Below the pieces are notes generated by a model. It was not told where the DNA came from. It made no database searches and saw only the letters and a list, made by a program, of their open reading frames with translations. 8,414 bases of DNA from an uncultured Dialister sp. (lineage in GTDB: Bacteria; Bacillota; Negativicutes; Veillonellales; Dialisteraceae), in contig URAA01000064.1 in assembly GCA_900545785.1 (NCBI GenBank), forward strand, positions 1 through 8,414. Direction: 5' to 3'. Below, in pieces: positions 1 through 5,807 of the stretch (the stretch's first letter is position 1; each line of letters starts with the position of its first letter). A program made the position numbers and the translations under genes.

Positions 1-1947
1 AGTTATTTATATTATGTTCTCGATAAACCGGAAATTACCGATTTTGAGTTTGATAAATTGTACAGAGCTTTAGTGGATTTGGAATCCGCCCATCCTGAGA
101 TTATTACACCGGATTCACCGACACAGCGGGTCGGGGGAAAAGCATCGGATGATTTTGAAAAAGTCCGGTTTAAAAAGCCGATGCTGAGTCTGGCCAATGC
201 TTTCAGTGCGGAAGAATTGAAAGATTTTGATTCTCGTGTGAAAAACGGTTTGTCTGTCAGCCGGGTAGAATATATCACTGAGCTTAAGATTGACGGCTTG
301 TCAATGAATTTGATTTATGAGGCCGGTGTATTCGTCCGGGGGCTTACCCGTGGTGACGGAAGAGAAGGGGAAGACGTTACTGCCAATGTAAAAACTATAA
401 AGACAATTCCTTTATACATAGAAGATGCTCCTCCTTATATGGAAGTTCGGGGAGAAGTATATATGCCCAGAAAAAGTTTTGCCGCTTTAAATGAACAACG
501 AGATGAGGCGGGTCTGATGCCTTTTGCCAATTGCAGAAATGCGGCGGCAGGTTCTCTTCGTCAATTGGATCCCAAAGTAACGGCTTCCAGAAATCTGGAT
601 TTTTTTGCCTATGCGCTGGGAGAAGCGGACGGACTGGCTGTGCATACACAGGAAGAATTACTCAAACAATTGGAAAAATTTCATTTCAGAGTAAACCCTA
701 ATTATAAGAAATGGAATTCTATCGAGGGGGTCATTGAAGGAGTTAATGAATGGGAAACCAAGAGAAAAGAGCTCGGCTATGATACGGACGGTATGGTCAT
801 CAAAGTCAATGATTTCCTTCAACAGGAACAATTAGGAACGACCGTTAAAGATCCTAAATGGGCTATAGCTTTTAAATATCCTCCGGAAGAAGCGATTACT
901 AAAGTTGAAAGAATTATTGTTACCATGGGTCGCACCGGTGTATTGACACCTTCGGCAGATTTAACACCGGTTCATTTGGCGGGAACAACCGTAAAAAGAG
1001 CCACACTTCATAACGAAGATTTTATTCGTGAGAAAGATATCAGAGTGGGTGATACCGTAAAAATCTATAAAGCAGGAGAGATTATTCCTGAAATTTCTGC
1101 GGTTCTGAAAGAAAGACGGAATGGAACGGAACAAGAATTCAGAATGCCGACAAAATGTCCGATTTGTGGAAATCCTGTACAGCGTATAGAAGGAGAAGCA
1201 GCGGTTCGCTGTGTGAATCCTCAGTGCGGGGGAATCGTCCGGGAAAAATTAATTCATTTTTCATCCCGTGATGCCATGAATATTGAGGGACTGGGGCCGT
1301 CGATCGTAGATAATTTATTGGCCTATAATTTAGTAAAAGATCCGGCAGATTTATATCAGTTGAAAGAAGACGACATCCGCCAAATGGAAAGAATGGGAGA
1401 AAAGAGTGCTCAAAATTTAGTAACCGCCATTCAGAACAGTAAAGGAAGAGGCTTGGCTAAGTTGCTCTTCGGTCTGGGAATCCGCTTTTTGGGCGAAAAA
1501 GGGGCGGAGATTATTGCAAATCGTTTTCGAACAATAGAAAAACTGGAAAAAGCGACAGAGGAAGAATTTCAACAGACCGACGGAATCGGGAAAACAATAG
1601 CAAAAAGTCTCCATGCGTATTTTCAGGATGAACAAAATCTGCAGATGATTGATAAATTAAAAAAAGCAGGTGTCGTAACGGAAGTTTTGCAAGAAACGGC
1701 AGAAGGAGATATTTTTGCCGACGAAATGATCGTTTTAACCGGAAAATTGTCCTCTATGGGAAGGCGGGAGGCATCGGACTTAATCAAAAAACTTGGAGGA
1801 ACTACGCAAAACTCGATAACAAATGCAACGACACTGGTTGTTGCGGGCGATGATGCGGGGAGTAAATTGGATAAAGCGCGGCAAAAAGGAATTCCTGTTT
1901 TGAGTGAAGAAGAATTTTTATCTCGGGCGGGTATAAAAAATAACTGA
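1..1947 (+). CDS. ligA: NAD+-dependent DNA ligase LigA (5' end missing)
   Basis: Seals nicks in duplex DNA using NAD+, in Okazaki fragment joining and as the last step of excision repair. The reading frame is open from base 1. The first visible residues (SYLYYVLDKPEIT) align near residue 19 of E. coli LigA, so about 18 residues lie upstream. The 648 visible residues show, in order: the end of the NMN-binding Ia domain; the adenylation domain with the catalytic lysine in ELKIDGL (visible residue 96), EVRGEVYM (148–155), DGMVIKV (from 263) and WAIAFKY (from 287); the OB fold (MGRTGVLTP); a four-cysteine zinc finger (Cys 386, 389, 404, 409); helix-hairpin-helix repeats (for example GLGIRFLGEKGAEII and GIGKTIAKS); and a C-terminal BRCT domain (about 570–646). 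The TTG at position 58 is an internal Leu codon, not a start. No key residue is missing. A hairpin terminator follows 57 bases after the stop. Confidence 0.98.
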   Translation, partial: SYLYYVLDKPEITDFEFDKLYRALVDLESAHPEIITPDSPTQRVGGKASDDFEKVRFKKPMLSLANAFSAEELKDFDSRVKNGLSVSRVEYITELKIDGLSMNLIYEAGVFVRGLTRGDGREGEDVTANVKTIKTIPLYIEDAPPYMEVRGEVYMPRKSFAALNEQRDEAGLMPFANCRNAAAGSLRQLDPKVTASRNLDFFAYALGEADGLAVHTQEELLKQLEKFHFRVNPNYKKWNSIEGVIEGVNEWETKRKELGYDTDGMVIKVNDFLQQEQLGTTVKDPKWAIAFKYPPEEAITKVERIIVTMGRTGVLTPSADLTPVHLAGTTVKRATLHNEDFIREKDIRVGDTVKIYKAGEIIPEISAVLKERRNGTEQEFRMPTKCPICGNPVQRIEGEAAVRCVNPQCGGIVREKLIHFSSRDAMNIEGLGPSIVDNLLAYNLVKDPADLYQLKEDDIRQMERMGEKSAQNLVTAIQNSKGRGLAKLLFGLGIRFLGEKGAEIIANRFRTIEKLEKATEEEFQQTDGIGKTIAKSLHAYFQDEQNLQMIDKLKKAGVVTEVLQETAEGDIFADEMIVLTGKLSSMGRREASDLIKKLGGTTQNSITNATTLVVAGDDAGSKLDKARQKGIPVLSEEEFLSRAGIKNN

Positions 1948-2004
1948 ATCCCTGCTTGAAAAGAGCAGTATAATGAACCGACTCCGTATAGTTGGACCCA
2001 AAAT

Positions 2005-2027
2005 CTGACTTTAGGAAGTCGGTTTTT
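2005..2027 (+). terminator. Rho-independent terminator after ligA
   Basis: Inverted repeat CTGACTT (2005–2011) and AAGTCGG (2016–2022) with loop TAGG. It gives seven pairs, one of them G·T, and is followed directly by five T residues (2023–2027). An A-run at 2000–2003 precedes it. It lies 57 bases after the ligA stop and upstream of the gatC promoter, so it fits termination of ligA transcription. The stem is modest, so some read-through into gatCAB is possible. Confidence 0.65.
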
Positions 2028-2118
2028 ATGCAGATGAAATTTTGAGAGACGAAAATAGATTGAAATAAACGAACGCAAAGTAGAATGCATAATTGCTTCT
2101 CCATCTGTGAGGGGGCTA

Positions 2119-2127
2119 TGGTATAAT
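2119..2127 (+). promoter_or_regulatory. Extended -10 promoter for gatCAB operon
   Basis: TGGTATAAT is a perfect TATAAT -10 box (2122–2127) with the TGn extension used by sigma-A/sigma-70 type promoters. No good -35 exists at 16–18 bp: TCTCCA at 2098–2103 matches 3 of 6, and TTGCTT at 2093 is too far at 23 bp. The extended -10 would have to compensate. The predicted transcript start is near 2134, leaving a leader of roughly 35 bases before the gatC start at 2171. Confidence 0.6.
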
Positions 2128-2157
2128 TAATCTGTATATGAATTTGAAATGTTGGAC

Positions 2158-2165
2158 AAGGGGTG
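2158..2165 (+). promoter_or_regulatory. Ribosome binding site deciding gatC start
   Basis: AAGGGGTG lies about 7 bases before the ATG at 2171. The alternative in-frame ATG at 2138 has no Shine-Dalgarno sequence and sits almost on the predicted transcript start, so 2171 is preferred. It also gives the usual family length. Confidence 0.75.
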
Positions 2166-2170
2166 TATTT

Positions 2171-2455
2171 ATGAAGATAACGACTGAGGAAGCTCAAAAG
2201 ATAGCACTTCTTTCTCGGCTGGAGTTCAATTCCGAAGAGCTGGAAGAAATGCGAAAATCAATGAATGATATTTTGACTCATATGGAAGAACTTAATCAGT
2301 ATGATACGGAAGACGTGGCACCTACCGTTCATGCTGTCGAACAATACAACGTCATGCGGGAAGATGAACCTCATCGCTCTTTTACCAATGAAGAAGCACT
2401 TTCAAATGCGCCGGAAAAAGAAGACGGCTATTTTAAAGTGCCTAAGATTATATAG
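2171..2455 (+). CDS. gatC: Asp/Glu-tRNA amidotransferase subunit C
   Basis: Small structural subunit of the GatCAB complex in the cytoplasm. It wraps around GatA at the GatA–GatB interface and stabilises the enzyme; it has no catalytic site of its own. The 94-residue product matches the usual GatC length of about 95. It has the family pattern: an N-terminal helical part (MKITTEEAQKIALLSRLEF), the helix ending in HMEELNQYDTEDVAPT, and the MREDEP segment, closing with DGYFKVPKII. The start at 2171 is chosen by its Shine-Dalgarno; starting at 2138 would add 11 residues (MNLKCWTRGVF) with no family support. It is the first gene of the operon, and its TAG stop is inside the Shine-Dalgarno of gatA. 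Confidence 0.95.
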   Translation: MKITTEEAQKIALLSRLEFNSEELEEMRKSMNDILTHMEELNQYDTEDVAPTVHAVEQYNVMREDEPHRSFTNEEALSNAPEKEDGYFKVPKII

Positions 2456-2459
2456 GAGG
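2454..2459 (+). promoter_or_regulatory. gatA ribosome binding site overlapping gatC stop
   Basis: AGGAGG, a full-consensus Shine-Dalgarno, begins inside the gatC TAG stop (2453–2455) and ends 7 bases before the GTG start of gatA at 2467. The strong site supports use of GTG as the start, and the overlap suggests that ribosomes finishing gatC feed gatA. Confidence 0.85.
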
Positions 2460-2466
2460 TAGGGAA

Positions 2467-3918
2467 GTGGGATATACAATTCATGAACTGCATGAAAAAC
2501 TCATGGCTAAAGAGTTATCTTCCGTAGAATTAACAAAAAAAATCATTGAACATAGAAACCGGAATGATAAAGAAATCCATGCTTTTTTATCCGTCAGCGA
2601 TGAAGAAGCATTAAAAACGGCGGCCGAAGTTGACGGAAAAATAGCTGCCGGTGAAGAAATCTCTGATATGGCAGGCATTCCCGGAGCCGTTAAAGATAAT
2701 ATCTGTATCAAGGGCCAGCTTTGTACAGCTGCTTCCAAGATGCTTGAAAATTTTGTAGCACCTTATAATGCTACCGTTATCGAACAATTGAAAAAACAGG
2801 ATTTTATCTCTATCGGTAAATTGAATATGGATGAATTTGCCATGGGGAGCAGTACGGAAAATTCCGCTTTCGGACCTGCTCGTAACCCATGGAATATCGA
2901 ATGCGTACCCGGCGGTTCATCCGGCGGTGCCGCTGCGGCTGTGGCTGCTACAGAAGCTGTTTGGGCATTGGGATCGGATACGGGGGGATCCATCCGTCAG
3001 CCGGCTTCTTTTACAGGTATCGTAGGAATGAAACCGACTTACGGATTGGTTTCCCGATATGGTCTCTTGGCATTTGCCTCTTCTCTTGATCAAATCGGAC
3101 CTCTTGTTAAAGACGTCACTGATGCGGCGATTGTTTTAAATGCTATTGCAGGTCATGACAACAGGGACTCTACATCGATCCCGCAGGAAAAGAAAGACTA
3201 TAAAAAAGCTTTGGTTAACAATGTAAAAGGTCTTCGTATCGGAGTTCCCCGCGAATTTTTTGGAGAGGGAATAAAAAAAGAAACTAAAGATGCCATTCAT
3301 CAGGCACTTTCTTATTATGAGAAAGAAGGAGCGGAAATTGTCGATGTTTCCATTCCGCATATCGTGGCAGGCGTTTCTGTTTATTACATTATCGCACCGG
3401 CAGAAGCAAGCTCTAATTTGTCTCGTTATGACGGGGTGGGGTTCGGCTACCGAGTACCGGGAAAAGATATTGTAGATATGTATATTAAAACACGGAGTGC
3501 AGGATTTGGTGAGGAAGTAAAACGTCGTATCATGCTCGGCACCTATGTGTTATCGGCAGGGTATTATGATGCTTATTATTTGAAGGCGCTGAAAGTGCGC
3601 ACTCTGTTGAAAGAAGAATTTGATAGGGCCTTCCAAACATGCGATGTACTGGTAGCACCTTCCTCGTCCGGGCCTGCTTTTAAATTCGGCGCTTTTTCCG
3701 ATCCGTTGGAATTATATATGGAAGATATCTGTACTGTACCGGTAAATCTTATCGGTGCTCCTTCCATCAGTATTCCTGTGGGATTCAAAGACGGAATGCC
3801 CTTGGGGATGCAAATCATCGGTCCTGCTTTGGGGGAAGAAAAAATTTTAAGAACCGCCTATGCGTTTGAACAGGGGAACCCCCAATTCACAAAGACGGCA
3901 CCGAAAGGAGAACTATAA
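2467..3918 (+). CDS. gatA: Asp/Glu-tRNA amidotransferase subunit A
   Basis: Glutaminase subunit of GatCAB. It releases ammonia from glutamine, which is channelled to GatB to convert Glu-tRNA(Gln) to Gln-tRNA(Gln) and, where needed, Asp-tRNA(Asn) to Asn-tRNA(Asn). The 483 residues match the family length. It belongs to the amidase signature family with an intact Ser-cisSer-Lys triad: Lys76 (GAVKDN), Ser151 in the GGSSGG motif and Ser175 in SDTGGS. The spacing equals that of S. aureus GatA (K79, S154, S178). The KLNMDEFAMGSSTEN and SIRQPASFTGIVGMKPTYG segments are typical of GatA rather than of other amidases. Translation starts at a GTG with a perfect AGGAGG site. Its TAA stop shares one base with the gatB ATG. 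Confidence 0.98.
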   Translation: MGYTIHELHEKLMAKELSSVELTKKIIEHRNRNDKEIHAFLSVSDEEALKTAAEVDGKIAAGEEISDMAGIPGAVKDNICIKGQLCTAASKMLENFVAPYNATVIEQLKKQDFISIGKLNMDEFAMGSSTENSAFGPARNPWNIECVPGGSSGGAAAAVAATEAVWALGSDTGGSIRQPASFTGIVGMKPTYGLVSRYGLLAFASSLDQIGPLVKDVTDAAIVLNAIAGHDNRDSTSIPQEKKDYKKALVNNVKGLRIGVPREFFGEGIKKETKDAIHQALSYYEKEGAEIVDVSIPHIVAGVSVYYIIAPAEASSNLSRYDGVGFGYRVPGKDIVDMYIKTRSAGFGEEVKRRIMLGTYVLSAGYYDAYYLKALKVRTLLKEEFDRAFQTCDVLVAPSSSGPAFKFGAFSDPLELYMEDICTVPVNLIGAPSISIPVGFKDGMPLGMQIIGPALGEEKILRTAYAFEQGNPQFTKTAPKGEL

Positions 3919-5363
3919 TGAAATATGAAGCGGTTATCGGACTTGAAGTTCATACTGAATTAAAAACCAAAACAAAAATTTTCTGTAGTTGTAAAACTTC
4001 TTTCGGCGATGCACCGAATACAAATGTATGTCCGGTTTGCCTGGGATTGCCCGGCGTACTTCCCATATTAAATAACAAAGTTTTGGAATATGCTGTTCGT
4101 GCAGGATTGGCATTAAATTGTGAAATTTCCCGATTCAGTAAGTTTGACAGAAAAAATTATTATTATCCCGATCTGCCAAAGAATTTCCAGACATCTCAAT
4201 TCGATCTGCCGATTTGCGGACCCGGTTATCTTGACATAGAGGTTGACGGAGAAAAGAAGCATATCCGGATCACCCGGGCTCACATGGAAGAAGATGCCGG
4301 TAAATTGGTACATCATGGCGTGTCTATTACCGATTCGGATTATTCTTTGGTAGATTATAACCGTACGGGCACACCGCTTTTGGAAATTGTGTCTGAACCG
4401 GATATGCGTTCCGCTAAAGAAGCAGTGGCGTATATGGAAAAAATGCGAGCTATCCTTCAATATGTAGGTGTTTCCGATTGCCGCATGGAAGAAGGCAGTT
4501 TGCGTTGCGATGCCAATGTATCCGTCCGTCCTGTAGGACAAAAAGAATTAGGAACCAAAACAGAAATTAAAAATATCAATTCTTTTAAGGGCGTTGAAAA
4601 AGCGATTGAATATGAAGCATTGAGACAGGCCCGTCTTCTTGAAGAAGGGGGAACGGTCCGGCAGGAGACAAGAACATGGGATGAAAAAGAGGGCGTGACA
4701 AAGAGCATGCGTTCTAAAGAAGAAGCAAATGACTATCGATATTTTCCCGAACCTGACTTAGTTCCTTTTACTGTAAGCGAAGAATATATTGAGAAAATAC
4801 GTGAAAGTTTGCCGGAGCTTCCTGAAGCAAGAAAAATAAGATATATGGAAGAATATAAGTTGTCTTCGGAAGACGGCGATTTCATGACCAATGATAAAGA
4901 CAGAGCCGATTATTTTGAAGCCATGGTAAAAGCCGGTGCGGATCCCAAGACGGCAGTGAATTGGATCATGGGAGAACTGGCAGGACAACTTTCTGCAGAA
5001 AATGTTGAAATTGCCGAATCATCTGTCAGTGCGGAGAATTTAGCGGGCTTGCTGAAATTAATTGATAAAGGTGCCATTTCCGGTAAAATTGCAAAAAAAG
5101 TATTTGCCGACATGTGGAAAGAAGGCAGTACTGCAGAAGAAATTGTCAAAGAAAAAGGTTTGGTACAAATTTCCGATACGGATGCATTGGAGAAGCTGGT
5201 GGTGCAGGTCATTGCAAGTCATCCTCAGGCGGTTGCCGACTTTAAAGCAGGGAAAAAGAAAGCGGTGGGGGCTCTTGTGGGTCAGATTATGAAAGAGACA
5301 AGAGGACAGGCAAATCCGCAGGTAGTGAATCAACTTCTTTCAAAAAAACTTGCTGAATTATGA
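3918..5363 (+). CDS. gatB: Asp/Glu-tRNA amidotransferase subunit B
   Basis: The tRNA-binding kinase/transamidase subunit of GatCAB. It phosphorylates the misacylated Glu (or Asp) on the tRNA and replaces the phosphate with ammonia from GatA. The 481 residues match the family. The N-terminal cradle domain begins VIGLEVHTEL (Glu10, His12 region) and carries a four-cysteine zinc site (Cys23, Cys25, Cys38, Cys41). Further GatB hallmarks follow: the RKNYYYPDLPKNFQ and EGSLRCDANVSVRP segments. A helical linker comes next, and then the C-terminal YqeY-like tail domain (roughly residue 335 onward, ending near KETRGQANPQVVNQLL) that contacts the tRNA. The Shine-Dalgarno AAAGGAG (3904–3910) lies in the end of gatA. 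The gatA stop and gatB start overlap by one base (TAATG), and its own stop overlaps the next gene by four (ATGA). All signature residues I could check are present. Confidence 0.98.
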   Translation: MKYEAVIGLEVHTELKTKTKIFCSCKTSFGDAPNTNVCPVCLGLPGVLPILNNKVLEYAVRAGLALNCEISRFSKFDRKNYYYPDLPKNFQTSQFDLPICGPGYLDIEVDGEKKHIRITRAHMEEDAGKLVHHGVSITDSDYSLVDYNRTGTPLLEIVSEPDMRSAKEAVAYMEKMRAILQYVGVSDCRMEEGSLRCDANVSVRPVGQKELGTKTEIKNINSFKGVEKAIEYEALRQARLLEEGGTVRQETRTWDEKEGVTKSMRSKEEANDYRYFPEPDLVPFTVSEEYIEKIRESLPELPEARKIRYMEEYKLSSEDGDFMTNDKDRADYFEAMVKAGADPKTAVNWIMGELAGQLSAENVEIAESSVSAENLAGLLKLIDKGAISGKIAKKVFADMWKEGSTAEEIVKEKGLVQISDTDALEKLVVQVIASHPQAVADFKAGKKKAVGALVGQIMKETRGQANPQVVNQLLSKKLAEL

Positions 5364-5677
5364 CGGAAGATAAAAATACGGGACAGCCGGATGAAGAAAC
5401 CCATGTCATGTCACATGAGGAAGTTAAAGATTATGCCGGCTTAACCTTGAATGAACAAGGAGAAGAAGAGGGGCGTGCTGAGGAAAATTCTTATATCCGT
5501 GTGAAGACGATTCATCTGAATGAATTGCCTTGGTGGAAAAAAATAGCAGGACTGGCAGTTATTTTCGCCCTCATCATTGTAGGACTTGCAATAGCCGGAT
5601 TTTTCTTTCTCTGGGGAGCTGTTATTTTTGTGGCGGGAGCTATATTTTATTTCCTGAAAAAATATTTTTTTAAATAA
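5360..5677 (+). CDS. Small two-helix membrane protein, unknown function
   Basis: Not recognised as a named family. The 105-residue product has a very acidic N-terminal half (about 15 Asp/Glu in residues 1–55) with no signal peptide. An ELPWWKK junction (55–61) follows, then an uncharged hydrophobic stretch at residues 62–99, long enough for two membrane helices in a hairpin and rich in Gly, Ala and Phe. It ends KKYFFK. Lysines at both ends of the hydrophobic region predict that both termini face the cytoplasm. The ATG overlaps the gatB stop as ATGA and has no Shine-Dalgarno of its own, so translation probably depends on gatB. A later start (Met17, 5408) has no better site. The gene ends 11 bases before the terminator stem, so it is the last gene of the gat operon. 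A real gene is likely from position, overlap and composition; function cannot be assigned. Confidence 0.8.
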   Translation: MTEDKNTGQPDEETHVMSHEEVKDYAGLTLNEQGEEEGRAEENSYIRVKTIHLNELPWWKKIAGLAVIFALIIVGLAIAGFFFLWGAVIFVAGAIFYFLKKYFFK

Positions 5678-5688
5678 AGTTGTCAGTG

Positions 5689-5724
5689 AAACGGGGGTCT
5701 GGACAAGACCTCTGTTTTCATTTA
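5689..5724 (+). terminator. Rho-independent terminator ending the gatCAB operon
   Basis: A 12-pair stem joins 5689–5700 (AAACGGGGGTCT) to 5706–5717 (AGACCTCTGTTT) around a GGACA loop; two pairs are G·T. A T-rich stretch follows (TCATTTA and onward), though the T-run is interrupted. It begins 11 bases after the membrane-protein stop and precedes the uvrB promoter, so it separates the two transcription units. Confidence 0.8.
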
Positions 5725-5728
5725 TTTA

Positions 5729-5757
5729 TATACAATATCGAAATAAAACGATATAAT
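5729..5757 (+). promoter_or_regulatory. Promoter for uvrB–uvrA
   Basis: TATACA (5729–5734, 4 of 6 against TTGACA) and a perfect TATAAT (5752–5757) are separated by exactly 17 bp, the ideal spacing for a housekeeping sigma factor. It lies between the gat operon terminator and uvrB, leaving a leader of about 45 bases. The region is AT-rich, so chance matches are more likely than usual. Confidence 0.6.
5735..5754. promoter_or_regulatory. Candidate operator: perfect inverted repeat in uvrB promoter
   Basis: ATATCG (5735–5740) and CGATAT (5749–5754) form a perfect 6-base inverted repeat around an 8-base A-rich spacer. It fills the spacer between -35 and -10 and enters the -10 box, where a dimeric repressor would block transcription. 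uvrB is commonly SOS-controlled, but this is not the Bacillus-type LexA box (CGAAC-N4-GTTCG), and no such box is visible here. Which protein binds, if any, is unknown. Confidence 0.35.
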
Positions 5758-5807
5758 AATTAAAATGATTGATGTACATATGATATAGCGAAATAAGGAA
5801 GAATGAG

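Noticed and set aside
58..60. TTG at 58 as the start of ligA.
   Set aside because: The frame is open upstream to base 1 and encodes conserved LigA residues (YYVLDKPEIT) before this Leu codon.
1969..1974. A perfect TATAAT just after ligA.
   Set aside because: No -35 match at 16–18 bp and no TG extension. A transcript from it would run straight into the terminator at 2005–2027.
1973..2008. Short ORF of 11 codons (MNRLRIVGPKI) just before the ligA terminator, a possible leader peptide.
   Set aside because: It has only a weak AAGAG upstream and no codon run that would couple it to a regulatory amino acid such as Gln, Glu or Asn. A chance ORF this short is expected.
1948..2170. T-box or riboswitch leader upstream of gatCAB.
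   Set aside because: No T-box signature (the conserved GGTGGNACCGCG-type element) or other recognisable aptamer is present.
1623..2197. Long minus-strand ORFs opposite the ligA end and the ligA–gatC spacer.
   Set aside because: Their predicted proteins look like no family and overlap a clear ligA coding region. The minus-strand frames elsewhere in the window are likewise antisense shadows.
5657..5670. A6-TA-T6 perfect palindrome at the end of the small membrane-protein gene, considered as a terminator or slippage site.
   Set aside because: It has no loop and no GC stem, and is explained by Lys and Phe codons (KKYFF). The true terminator is the GC-containing hairpin at 5689–5717.
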